Source: Staphylococcus taiwanensis (GTDB lineage Bacteria > Bacillota > Bacilli > Staphylococcales > Staphylococcaceae). Taken from it: 64,000 nt of DNA. The notes beneath the pieces were generated by a model. That model had not been told where the DNA came from and made no database searches. It saw only the letters and a list, made by a program, of their open reading frames with translations. Where the stretch lies: NCBI GenBank assembly GCA_020544305.1, contig CP058667.1, positions 1 through 64,000 on the forward strand, given 5' to 3'. The translations under genes and the position numbers were made by a program. Shown one piece after another: positions 42,779-51,210 of this stretch; the first letter of the stretch is position 1; each line of letters opens with the position of its first letter.

Positions 42779-44545
42779 TTAAAGATCAGCTAACTCATCA
42801 TTTTGCTTTTTCCATAACTTAAAATTCTCTTTGTTATCCGTATTAATTTTAGGTTTAATAGGTTCGGCATCTTTAGTTAGACCAAAAATAGACGCATGGT
42901 CTGAATCTAGCTTTAATTGGTAAAAGACAAGCGACTGTTTCTTGCCATTGTTATCTTTGACTGTTCGTTTTTTCGTAATTCGATCACGGTCAGATTCGAT
43001 AAATCCCTTATCCTTTAGTGCATTCACGACATTATTAACATCTTGGAAGTGATGCTCTGCCAACATATTTTTAAATACAGACGCAATGATTTTGACTTCG
43101 ATATAATCATCTTTTAAGGCAATTAGTCCATAGTTCTCCATCATATTCTTTAACGCTTTGTCATCAGAAAACTTACCACGGTTTTGTGCTACAAATTGCG
43201 TAATGACTTCGATCGCTTTATCTGCCAGTGATCGTTCAGAGACCGTATGAGCATGATAATCAATAAAGTAGTCTCTTATTTTAGCGATATCAATATCTGT
43301 AGCTAAAACACGACCTAATATTTTCGCAGATGTTGTAATAACTGCATAACGCTTAAACATACGTTTACCTGTATTGTTTGTTTCATCCTTCAATTTATCT
43401 TTAAACCAATGATGTTCATCTTTAAACCATTGAATGGCTTCATCTTCACGTTTAATAAGATAATCAGCAACGAACGGTAAAACATGCCCGTAGTTTTGTG
43501 CAACTGCTTTTTTGATATTATCAGAGTTAGTTGCATCTGTAGTAAATTGTTCATTAATCTCAATGGTTCTTACACGTAACCCATCGTTTTGAGCCGAATC
43601 AGTAAAAATACTGTATTCTGACGTTGAAATGACAGACGTGCCCCAATTCTTAGGCGTTTTAACTTCTCCATGAACGTTTGAACGTTGACGACCTTGACCT
43701 TCAGCGATCGAATATAATAACCCCGTTGTATCTTTAAAAGTTGCTGATGAGAGTTCATCAAATACTAGTGGTACACCATAGTTGTTGCTTAAATAACTTT
43801 CAAGTGCATTACGTGTAGCATTCCAACTTCTAAAGAGCGTTTCGCTTCCCTTATTAGGGTTGCCAGCAACTGATACAGCTAAAGCAGCCGCTGTTGATTT
43901 ACCAGTTGATGACTGACCTGTAAAACTAAAGATGATACCAGCAAATGTAACATCTTGTTTATGCTTCAGAAATGCTGTTACTAAGGCAGAAATTCCGAAT
44001 GTGGTTGCTAACTCCAAATGAAAATGACCTTTGACCTCATTAAGATACATATTAAACCAATCTTCAAACGTACCTTTAGGTTCTAAATCATAAGATGTAT
44101 CACAAATTGGCTCTGAAGGAGTGTTAGCATTGAATTCTTTGGTCTTATAGACATCATTTAAGGATATAATTGAACCAAATGGAGTTTCTAGTATGCCTAC
44201 ACCTTCATACAAGTGGGAAGGTGATAATAGATTGCGCGTTTGTTGCAAGGCATTACTTAAAGACGTGATGCGCTTTTCGTTAATACTATAGCCGTAATTG
44301 ATTAGTAAATGTAAATTGCGAGATGATAAAATATCGGACGCAAAGATATTTTCTTGACCATTAGCATTCGAGATAACTATTTTTTCAGTACCTTTCGAAG
44401 GATCTAGAAATTTTTTTGTAATCACAATAAAACTAGCCAAAAAAACTATTCTTTTACTATCTCCATCTTTTTTAGGTGGTATGTTTTCATACCAACCGTC
44501 TGAATTTAAAAAATAGGGTCCTATTTCAAGTATATTTTTTGACAT
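42779..44545 (-). CDS. DUF927 helicase of the SCC element (Cch-like)
   Basis: A 588-aa AAA+/DUF927 protein. Walker A is GQSSTGKST (210-218) and Walker B is VPLVFDEL (258-265). SCC elements are known to encode MCM-like helicases (Cch/Cch2) next to ccr that are thought to replicate the excised circle; this gene has the right domain and position. The C-terminal region (about 430-560) is probably a winged-helix module. It overlaps the 97-aa gene by 1 nt (TGATG-type junction). Which Cch class it belongs to is not resolved. Confidence 0.88.
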   Translation of the reverse strand: MSKNILEIGPYFLNSDGWYENIPPKKDGDSKRIVFLASFIVITKKFLDPSKGTEKIVISNANGQENIFASDILSSRNLHLLINYGYSINEKRITSLSNALQQTRNLLSPSHLYEGVGILETPFGSIISLNDVYKTKEFNANTPSEPICDTSYDLEPKGTFEDWFNMYLNEVKGHFHLELATTFGISALVTAFLKHKQDVTFAGIIFSFTGQSSTGKSTAAALAVSVAGNPNKGSETLFRSWNATRNALESYLSNNYGVPLVFDELSSATFKDTTGLLYSIAEGQGRQRSNVHGEVKTPKNWGTSVISTSEYSIFTDSAQNDGLRVRTIEINEQFTTDATNSDNIKKAVAQNYGHVLPFVADYLIKREDEAIQWFKDEHHWFKDKLKDETNNTGKRMFKRYAVITTSAKILGRVLATDIDIAKIRDYFIDYHAHTVSERSLADKAIEVITQFVAQNRGKFSDDKALKNMMENYGLIALKDDYIEVKIIASVFKNMLAEHHFQDVNNVVNALKDKGFIESDRDRITKKRTVKDNNGKKQSLVFYQLKLDSDHASIFGLTKDAEPIKPKINTDNKENFKLWKKQNDELADL

Positions 44546-44838
44546 TAGCGAACACCTCCTTTCGAAGTGTTGCTATGATTACGTGGATGTGGACCTATTT
44601 TTTGATATAACAAACTGCCATTTTTCGTACCTACAGTATCAAAGGGTAATCCTGGTGTGTGCTTAATCCAGTAAGCAAAACGACGTCCTACTTCACGTTG
44701 ATCATTCGTGCTACAAACCCCACTATATTTCTTTCTTAATTCACTATAAGTGAACATGCTTCCAACTGATTGTTGAAAAGCTTTGGCAATTACAAAATTA
44801 TAAAGCTTCTCCTGTGATTCACTTTTATTTCTTTTCAT
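44545..44838 (-). CDS. Small conserved SCC protein upstream of the helicase
   Basis: A basic 97-aa protein (MKRNKSESQEKLYNFVIAKA...) that overlaps the helicase gene by one base, so the pair is translationally coupled. The FQQSVGSMFTYSELRKKY and GRRFAYWIKHTPGLPF segments could form a small winged helix; this is my inference. Tight coupling suggests it works with the helicase, perhaps in loading. Not recognised as a characterised protein. AGGAGG lies upstream of the ATG. Confidence 0.75.
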   Translation of the reverse strand: MKRNKSESQEKLYNFVIAKAFQQSVGSMFTYSELRKKYSGVCSTNDQREVGRRFAYWIKHTPGLPFDTVGTKNGSLLYQKIGPHPRNHSNTSKGGVR

Positions 44839-44970
44839 AACTATTATCTACCTCCTAAAATTATCACTTACGTGATATGGACTTTATTTTACTCTCAAAG
44901 AAAAATAGAGGTTTGAGATTTCGAAAGAGAATTTTAGGACATTGATTCTATAACGTTTAATAAATAAAAA

Positions 44971-44996
44971 GCCCAACGATTTAAGAATCGTTGGGC
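44971..44996 (-). terminator. Terminator of the 504-aa gene
   Basis: Perfect 11-bp stem GCCCAACGATT/AATCGTTGGGC with a 4-nt loop; on the minus strand it is followed by TTTTTATTTATT. It resembles the GGTCCAACGTG terminator at 42621. Confidence 0.88.
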
Positions 44997-45008
44997 ATAT
45001 TTATTGAA

Positions 45009-46523
45009 TTAATAATATAAATTTGGTCCTTCTTTAATACTGTCTAAACGTGTCTTGTAAAACTTACTAATTATTTGAATCATTAGTTTATCGAGAAAGT
45101 CATTAGGATTATTATTAAAATTTTCTCTTTTATAAAAGTTGCTAATGTTATATTTTTTAAGCTCAGTGAGTAAAGAGTCTTCTACTTTTTCTGTCATTTT
45201 TACATTATTTTTAATGGTTTTATGAATCAAAGCTTTCAAATTAGTATTTCTTGCATAGCCATTAATAAGACTCTCAAAGTGAGTTAATTTTTGTTCATGT
45301 TTGTAGGTTAAGGCAATTAGATCATTCTTTAAATTAGTAATACTATGCAGAGCAACTAATATATCATATTGAGTTGATTTTTGAATGATATTACTTACTA
45401 GTGTAACTAATTCATCGATTAAATCGGAAATAGCAGTAAATAATGCAAAGTGGAATGTATCTTCAATGGTCGTTAAATAATATAATTCGTTATTATTAAG
45501 TAAGTTTTGTTTTTTCATAAATTCATTTATATTATTTTGAGACTCAATCAGGCTATCTATTGTTAAATTAACTTTACGTGACTTATTTGTCAGAATACTA
45601 CGGATAAATTTAAAATACGTATCATTTTGATCATATAAGTTGAGAGAAATACCGATAATAGATTGTCTGAATTGATCTAGTTCGTCAGATTGATTTAAGC
45701 TATCTTTTTTATGAGTTGAAGGTTTAATACTATTAGCAATTTCAAAGTATTGAGAATTACTTGTTCGTTCTTTAATTAAACCTTCTGTCACTAGTTGTTT
45801 AAAGTACTTAGATTTATTTACGTTTGAGATGTTTTTCTTAACATAGGAATCTTGTTTTTCTTTGTAAATGAGATATTTTGTTAAAAAATTACTTGTAACT
45901 ACATCGTCAAAATTTTCTCTAGATAAATCTTGATGGATTTCTATTATTATATCTTTCAAACTTTTAAATGTATTCCAAGAAGATACGTTGTCTACAGTTT
46001 TTTCGTAATCTATTTTATATTTAGCTTTTTTTAAATTAATATTTTCTTGAATCTGTTTTATAGTATTGTTAGCTATCTTTTTAGCAAAATCTGTTGTTTT
46101 ATTGATTGTGGCTAAGAACTCGGTGAAATATGTATCTAGAATTGTTGATTCTAACACTTCTAAAGCATCTACACCTTGGTCAATGATTTCATTTGAAAGT
46201 TCATCTATGTCCACCATACTTTGACTATCAATAGAATACGGCAAAGTATCTTTAGTAAAGCCACTAGGAATTTTATCGATAAATATACCCTCTTCACTAC
46301 ATTTCACAGTGTGTTGCTCAATATTTTGATCAGAGGTATTTATAAAGTAGCTTATATATATAGTTTCATTAGGCTGTGCTTCTCCCACTACATAATTTGT
46401 TCCAATTTCTTCAGGTAAAATATCTTTTGCATACTCTTTTAGTATAAATTCGTAATCAATTTTATGTATAAAATAATTAAAACTTTGAAACCACATTTCT
46501 ATTTTCCATTTATTTTTAATCAT
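45009..46523 (-). CDS. Unrecognised 504-aa SCC protein
   Basis: I do not recognise a family. The protein is rich in Asn, Lys, Ile and Ser, mostly predicted helical, with no signal peptide, membrane segment, Walker motif or clear nuclease motif. A 150-250 region of heptad-like helices and a C-terminal helical region stand out. I choose ATG 46523 (MIKNKWKIEM), with GAGTGA upstream, over GTG 46532. It has its own terminator and no close co-directional partner upstream. Base composition is more AT-rich than ccr. Could be a defence or replication accessory gene; nothing shows which. Confidence 0.8.
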   Translation of the reverse strand: MIKNKWKIEMWFQSFNYFIHKIDYEFILKEYAKDILPEEIGTNYVVGEAQPNETIYISYFINTSDQNIEQHTVKCSEEGIFIDKIPSGFTKDTLPYSIDSQSMVDIDELSNEIIDQGVDALEVLESTILDTYFTEFLATINKTTDFAKKIANNTIKQIQENINLKKAKYKIDYEKTVDNVSSWNTFKSLKDIIIEIHQDLSRENFDDVVTSNFLTKYLIYKEKQDSYVKKNISNVNKSKYFKQLVTEGLIKERTSNSQYFEIANSIKPSTHKKDSLNQSDELDQFRQSIIGISLNLYDQNDTYFKFIRSILTNKSRKVNLTIDSLIESQNNINEFMKKQNLLNNNELYYLTTIEDTFHFALFTAISDLIDELVTLVSNIIQKSTQYDILVALHSITNLKNDLIALTYKHEQKLTHFESLINGYARNTNLKALIHKTIKNNVKMTEKVEDSLLTELKKYNISNFYKRENFNNNPNDFLDKLMIQIISKFYKTRLDSIKEGPNLYY

Positions 46524-46995
46524 TGCATTCACTCGCTTTCATATTTAAAGTTTGTGTATCAACAAATACTAATTTCAATGTTAAAGTTTTTCAATAGTAT
46601 TTACTATTTATTCTTTATAATATGGAGAATAAAAAACAAACGTTCTCCTTTGAGCATATATATGAAAAAAGAGTCGAATCTTTTAATGAGTGACATCAAG
46701 TTCTTAAAAAATTATATAGATAATAGCTTATAATTATTGTTTAAAAACTATAGTAATTTGAATTGGAACTTAATTCTAAAAACTAGTCGGGCATCTAATA
46801 ATTTTTAAATTAAATCGAAATTTCCGTTTATTTACTCTTGATTACTTCAAAATATATTAATCTTACACATTATGAAATGATCGATAAAATGATATAAATA
46901 TACAAATGAAATAATATGATAAAGTAAATGTAAACAAAATATCAGATTTAATTAACCTAGAATATATGTTATGTTAAATGTATATAACAATATAT
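46524..46995. other. AT-rich spacer before the TPP riboswitch
   Basis: About 470 bp with no supported gene; short ORFs here lack ribosome sites. It should carry divergent promoters for the 504-aa gene and the riboswitch-controlled gene. Confidence 0.45.
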
Positions 46996-47120
46996 TCACT
47001 AGGGGTGCAATTGATTGCTGAGAGAAAGTACTTACTTTCAACCCTTGAACCTGTCGGTTAGTACCATCGTAGGAAAGTGATTTACATATTATTTGATGTT
47101 TTTCAGTAATTCACTTTTTT
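46996..47120 (+). promoter_or_regulatory. TPP (THI-box) riboswitch with an attached terminator
   Basis: Aptamer 46996-47080: TCACTAGGGGTGC, TGCTGAGA, ACCCTTGAACCTG, AGTACC and CGTAGGAAAGTGA match the THI-box. P1 is TCACT/AGTGA. Directly downstream AAAGTGATTTAC (47074-47085) pairs with GTAATTCACTTT (47106-47117, one mismatch) before a T run. The terminator thus reuses the 3' strand of P1, so the two folds exclude each other. Confidence 0.9.
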
Positions 47121-47153
47121 GCGTAGAAAATTGAGTTATTGGAGGATTTTTTT

Positions 47154-48065
47154 ATGGAGAAATTAAGAGTTGGTTTAGAATGGTTTTTAAATCCTGATCA
47201 TATGCCATTAATCTTAGGAATAGAAAGAGGATGGTTTAAGGAACAAAATCTAGAAATTGAGATGATCGAACCTAAAGAACATTTTGATGCTTTAGATGAA
47301 ATAGAAAAAGGTACAATGGATATCGCAATTACAGAACCTATCCATTTAGTAGAAGATAAAGCATCCAACCAAAATGTTGTAGGCTTCGCAAGATTCTTAC
47401 ACACCAACGGCGGTATAATGTATAAAAAAGATAAAGGTATTAAAACACCAAAAGATTTAATTGGCAAACGTCTCCAGTACCCAGGAGCTCCAGGTCTTGG
47501 GGGTATTGCTATTGCAAAAACAATGATTGAAGCTGATGGTGCTCAATATATAGATGGAGATATTAAACCTGTAAATAACAGTTTTTATCATACAGATGCA
47601 TTATTAAATGATAAAGCAGATGCCGCAACACTTATCTTTGAAAATTTTGAAATTTTAGAAGCCAAAAGTAAAGGATTAAATGTCGATTATTTCGCATTAA
47701 AAGATTACAATGTTCCTGACTTTTGCCAATTAATTTTTATCACTACCCCTGATAAGTTACACTTTGAAGAAGAAAAGATCAAAACATTTATTAAAGTTAT
47801 ACAAAAAGCAATTCAATATATTAAAACTAATCTTGAAGATGCAATTCATATCTACTCTTCATATACAAATACAGATGTAAGCGATAATTTAAATAAATCT
47901 ACAATACAAGCCACAGCAAAATGTTTCACTAACGATTTATCAATGAGTTCTGATTTCTACAATGATTTACAATTATGGTTAAAAGAAACAGGTAAGATTA
48001 AACAAACAATCGAACCTAAAGAATATTTCACAAATCAATTACTATTTAGTAGATATGCTAACTAA
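47154..48065 (+). CDS. Thi5/NMT1 (ThiY-like) family thiamine-precursor protein
   Basis: A 303-aa protein of the NMT1/THI5 periplasmic-binding-protein-like superfamily, under a TPP riboswitch. The start at ATG 47154 follows GGAGG. There is no signal peptide or lipobox, unlike the transporter-binding ThiY lipoproteins. Compared from memory with yeast Thi5, His64 aligns with catalytic His66, but the PLP lysine position is Thr60 and the CCCFC cysteine cluster is mostly absent. So it is neither a clear Thi5 synthase nor a clear exported binding protein. A terminator follows. Confidence 0.8.
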   Translation: MEKLRVGLEWFLNPDHMPLILGIERGWFKEQNLEIEMIEPKEHFDALDEIEKGTMDIAITEPIHLVEDKASNQNVVGFARFLHTNGGIMYKKDKGIKTPKDLIGKRLQYPGAPGLGGIAIAKTMIEADGAQYIDGDIKPVNNSFYHTDALLNDKADAATLIFENFEILEAKSKGLNVDYFALKDYNVPDFCQLIFITTPDKLHFEEEKIKTFIKVIQKAIQYIKTNLEDAIHIYSSYTNTDVSDNLNKSTIQATAKCFTNDLSMSSDFYNDLQLWLKETGKIKQTIEPKEYFTNQLLFSRYAN

Positions 48066-48081
48066 ATTCAAGTTTATATTC

Positions 48082-48119
48082 AGAGTCTCTACAATTTTTA
48101 AATTGTAAGAGGCTCTTTT
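48082..48119. terminator. Terminator after the Thi5-like gene
   Basis: AGAGTCTCTACAATTT/AAATTGTAAGAGGCTCT imperfect stem followed by TTTTA. Confidence 0.75.
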
Positions 48120-48255
48120 ACTTCTAAAATATTGCCATTCTCTTCAATATCTAAATATATTTCTTCATTTTTTGCATTGCCGCCACCTAGTCTTTGCAAT
48201 AACTGAACTACTTCATTTTTCCTTAATTGAGAAAGAACATGTTTAGAAACATAAA
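48098..48255 (-). pseudogene. C-terminal gene fragment cut by IS431
   Basis: An open frame runs from the IS431 edge on the minus strand: LYVSKHVLSQLRKNEVV, then QLLQRLGGGNAKNEEIYLDI, ending KEPLTI and a stop at 48098. It has no start codon or ribosome site of its own and is cut at the IS inverted repeat, so it is the tail of a disrupted gene. I do not recognise the parent. The stop lies inside the terminator of the neighbouring plus-strand gene. Confidence 0.6.
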
Positions 48256-49045
48256 GGTTCTGTTGCAAAGTAAAAAAATATAGCTAACCACTAATTTATC
48301 ATGTCAGTGTTCGCTTAACTTGCTAGCATGATGCTAATTTCGTGGCATGGCGAAAATCCGTAGATCTGAAGAGACCTGCGGTTCTTTTTATATAGAGCGT
48401 AAATACATTCAATACCTTTTAAAGTATTCTTTGCTGTATTGATACTTTGATACCTTGTCTTTCTTACTTTAATATGACGGTGATCTTGCTCAATGAGGTT
48501 ATTCAGATATTTCGATGTACAATGACAGTCAGGTTTAAGTTTAAAAGCTTTAATTACTTTAGCCATTGCTACCTTCGTTGAAGGTGCCTGATCTGTAATT
48601 ACCTTTTGAGGTTTACCAAATTGTTTAATGAGACGTTTGATAAACGCATATGCTGAATGATTATCTCGTTGCTTACGCAACCAAATATCTAATGTATGTC
48701 CCTCTGCATCAATGGCACGATATAAATAGCTCCATTTTCCTTTTATTTTGATGTACGTCTCATCAATACGCCATTTGTAATAAGCTTTTTTATGCTTTTT
48801 CTTCCAAATTTGATACAAAATTGGGGCATATTCTTGAACCCAACGGTAGACCGTTGAATGATGAACGTTTACACCACGTTCCCTTAATATTTCAGATATA
48901 TCACGATAACTCAATGTATATCTTAGATAGTAGCCAACGGCTACAGTGATAACATCCTTGTTAAATTGTTTATATCTGAAATAGTTCATACAGAAGACTC
49001 CTTTTTGTTAAAATTATACTATAAATTCAACTTTGCAACAGAACC
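48256..49045 (-). mobile_element. IS431 (IS257) copy 1
   Basis: A 790-bp IS6-family element bounded by GGTTCTGTTGCAAAGT and its inverse ACTTTGCAACAGAACC-type end. The flanking octamers (AACATAAA and GTATTATG) differ, so there is no target duplication. It is inverted relative to copy 2 at 59911. Confidence 0.95.
48315..48989 (-). CDS. tnp: IS431 transposase
   Basis: A 224-aa IS6-family DDE transposase with DETYIKIKGKWSYLYRAID, the second catalytic Asp in VITDQAPST and the Glu in NLIEQDHRHIK. It starts MNYFRYKQFNKDV and lies 26 bp inside the left end of its IS when read on its own strand... the reading frame is complete. It differs from the second copy at four residues (YTLSYRD/YALSYRD, IDAEG/IDTEG, KVITDQ/KVVTDQ, AKVIKAF/AKIIKAF). 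Confidence 0.95.
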   Translation of the reverse strand: MNYFRYKQFNKDVITVAVGYYLRYTLSYRDISEILRERGVNVHHSTVYRWVQEYAPILYQIWKKKHKKAYYKWRIDETYIKIKGKWSYLYRAIDAEGHTLDIWLRKQRDNHSAYAFIKRLIKQFGKPQKVITDQAPSTKVAMAKVIKAFKLKPDCHCTSKYLNNLIEQDHRHIKVRKTRYQSINTAKNTLKGIECIYALYKKNRRSLQIYGFSPCHEISIMLAS

Positions 49046-49414
49046 GTATTATGGAATAGAGATGTTGGTAACATTTATACAGGATCATTATACTTAAGTT
49101 TAATTTCGTTATTACAGAACCACACATTCCAACCAGAAGAGAAAGTATGTCTATTTAGTTATGGTTCAGGAGCAGTAGGAGAAATCTTTAGTGGTTCAAT
49201 CGTTAAAGGATATGACAAAGCATTAGATAAAGAGAAACACTTAAATATGCTAGAATCTAGAGAGCAATTATCAGTCGAAGAATACGAAACATTCTTTAAC
49301 AGATTTGATAATCAAGAATTTGATTTCGAACGTGAATTGACACAAGATCCATATTCAAAAGTATACTTATACAGTATAGAAGACCATATCAGAACATATA
49401 AGATAGAGAAATAA
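49046..49414 (+). pseudogene. mvaS: 3' remnant of HMG-CoA synthase (mvaS)
   Basis: From the IS431 edge the frame reads VLWNRDVGNIYTGSLYLSLI and continues to SKVYLYSIEDHIRTYKIEK before the stop at 49412-49414. This matches the C-terminal third of staphylococcal HMG-CoA synthase. The N-terminus is gone at the IS end. A truncated mvaS next to IS431 is a regular part of the mec complex, so this is inherited with the island and is not the chromosomal mvaS. Confidence 0.88.
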
Positions 49415-49437
49415 ACTAGTGGCCGATTGTGCTTGAT

Positions 49438-49454
49438 GAGCTTGGGACATAAAT
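49438..49454 (+). repeat. GGGACATAAAT box, copy within the mec region
   Basis: GAGCTTGGGACATAAAT, matching the opening of the element after dnaN. It is followed by a 16-bp perfect stem AAATAAGCATATCACT (49468-49483) and AGTGATATGCTTATTT (49506-49521) with a T run, which is terminator-like. Confidence 0.65.
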
Positions 49455-49531
49455 CCTAACTCGAAATAAATAAGCATATCACTAAACTGATTTTTTAAAG
49501 TTTACAGTGATATGCTTATTTTTTTATCTTA

Positions 49532-49625
49532 CGATTTTGTACGTGCATGCTTGCCTAGGGGTATGGCTCGAGCCATTAGTCTCTCGCACATACTATTCCC
49601 TCAGGCGTCAGCACTTACAAAATCG
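49532..49625. repeat. Single-unit palindrome of the walI-walJ repeat family
   Basis: Arms 49532-49560 (CGATTTTGTACGTGCATGCT..) and 49598-49625 (..GTCAGCACTTACAAAATCG) pair imperfectly. The centre carries GCTTGCCTAGGGG, GGCTCGAGCC and TTCCCTCAGGCGTCA, words shared with units D/D' at 27948-28089. Confidence 0.75.
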
Positions 49626-49680
49626 GTTGTAATTTTCATTTTTATACGCATTCTTACTGAGATTATACTAATAAGAGGAA

Positions 49681-50160
49681 TAGTAAAAGCAATTCTAAGT
49701 AAAATTGCAGATAAGAGGTTTGTTAAAAGCAGTTCTCAGTAAAATTACAGATAAGAGGTACGTTAAAAGCAGTTCTAAGTAAAATTGCAGATAAGAGGTA
49801 CGTTAAAAGCAGTTCTAAGTAAAATTGCAGATAAGAGGTTTGTTAAAAGCAGTTCTAAGTAAAATTGCAGATAAGAGGTACGTTAAAAGCAATTCCATGC
49901 AAAATTGCTGATAAGGGGTAAGTTAAAAGCAGTTCTAAGTAAAATTGCAGATAAGAGGTTTGTTAAAAGCAGTTCTAGGCAAAATTGCAGATAAGAGGTT
50001 TGTTAAAAGCAGTTCTAGGCAAAATTGCAGATAAGAGGTGCGTTAAAAGCAGTTCTCAGTAAAATTGCTGATAAGGGGTAAGTTAAAAGCAATCCTAAGT
50101 AAAATTGCAGATAAGAGGTAAGTTAAAAGCAATCCTAAGTAAAATTGCAGATAAGGGGTA
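49681..50160 (+). repeat. dru (mec direct-repeat-unit) array, 12 x 40 bp
   Basis: Twelve contiguous 40-bp units, each of the form (A/C)GTTAAAAGCAGTTCTAAG then TAAAATTGCAGATAAGAGGT, with no spacers. Units vary at a few positions (for example CAATCCTAAG, CAATTCCATG, GCTGATAAGGGG). A degenerate half-unit precedes the array at about 49651. This is the hypervariable dru locus between IS431 and ugpQ used for mec typing. Confidence 0.95.
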
Positions 50161-50188
50161 CAGAAAAACTAGACTTGATTACAAAATG

Positions 50189-50298
50189 GAGCTTGGGACA
50201 TAAATGATTTTTTAAAAATGAGATGAGACGTAGATTAACTCCATAATCAATACGAATCTATCGACTTCTTTATTTATGATATTCATCTCTTTTTAATG
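50189..50298 (+). repeat. GGGACATAAAT box plus hairpin after dru
   Basis: GAGCTTGGGACATAAAT (50189-50205) opens an imperfect hairpin AAAAATGAGATGA ... TTCATCTCTTTTT (about 50215-50297). No gene lies between the dru array and ugpQ. Confidence 0.6.
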
Positions 50299-50370
50299 GA
50301 AATAAAAGTGCGATTAATGTGATAATACAGTTACGTTAATTAAAAAAATAAAAATGCAAGGAGAGGTAAT

Positions 50371-51114
50371 ATGCTAACTGTATATGGACATAGAGGATTA
50401 CCTAGTAAAGCTCCGGAAAATACAATTGCATCATTTAAAGCTGCTTCAGAAGTAGAAGGTATAAACTGGTTGGAGTTAGATGTTGCAATTACAAAAGATG
50501 AACAACTGATTATCATTCATGATGATTATTTAGAACGGACTACAAATATGTCCGGGGAAATAACTGAATTGAATTATGATGAAATTAAAGATGCTTCTGC
50601 AGGATCTTGGTTTGGTGAAAAATTCAAAGATGAACATTTGCCAACTTTCGATGATGTAGTAAAAATAGCAAATGAATATAATATGAATTTAAATGTAGAA
50701 TTAAAAGGTATTACTGGACCGAATGGACTAGCACTTTCTAAAAGTATGGTTAAGCAAGTGGAAGAACAATTAACAAACTTAAATCAGAATCAAGAAGTGC
50801 TCATTTCAAGCTTTAATGTTGTGCTTGTTAAACTTGCAGAAGAAATCATGCCACAATATAACAGAGCAGTTATATTCCATACAACTTCGTTTCGTGAAGA
50901 CTGGAGAACACTTTTAGATTACTGTAATGCTAAAATAGTAAACACTGAAGATGCCAAACTTACTAAAGCAAAAGTAAAAATGGTAAAAGAAGCGGGTTAT
51001 GAATTGAACGTATGGACTGTAAACAAACCAGCACGTGCAAACCAACTTGCTAATTGGGGAGTTGATGGTATCTTTACAGACAATGCAGATAAAATGGTGC
51101 ATTTGTCTCAATAG
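50371..51114 (+). CDS. ugpQ: Glycerophosphodiester phosphodiesterase UgpQ
   Basis: Cytoplasmic GDPD-family enzyme that releases glycerol-3-phosphate from glycerophosphodiesters. The 247-aa protein starts with the catalytic HRGLPSKAPENT and has ELDVAITKDEQLIIIHDDYLERTT and a TIM-barrel ending WGVDGIFTDNADK. No signal peptide. AAGGAGAGG precedes the ATG. It is a constant passenger between dru and mecA in mec complexes. A GTGAGTCTTAC/GTAGACTTAC hairpin follows at about 51124-51158. Confidence 0.93.
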   Translation: MLTVYGHRGLPSKAPENTIASFKAASEVEGINWLELDVAITKDEQLIIIHDDYLERTTNMSGEITELNYDEIKDASAGSWFGEKFKDEHLPTFDDVVKIANEYNMNLNVELKGITGPNGLALSKSMVKQVEEQLTNLNQNQEVLISSFNVVLVKLAEEIMPQYNRAVIFHTTSFREDWRTLLDYCNAKIVNTEDAKLTKAKVKMVKEAGYELNVWTVNKPARANQLANWGVDGIFTDNADKMVHLSQ

Positions 51115-51210
51115 AAAGTTAGAGGTGAGTCTTACGTTTCAGTGACGGTAGACTTACCTTTAACATGTTACATACTAAAAAATTAATTTGAATAAGAAAG
51201 AGAGACATAT

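Noticed and set aside
49468..49521. AAGCATATCACT as a second SCC att core
   Set aside because: It is one arm of a perfect 16-bp terminator-like stem and matches the att core only partly.
49512..49742. 76-aa ORF over the palindrome and dru units
   Set aside because: It lies across repeat DNA, without a ribosome site, and is not expected to be coding.
49681..50160. Regular 40-bp repeats as a possible CRISPR array
   Set aside because: The units are contiguous with no unique spacers and no cas genes are nearby; they match the dru locus.
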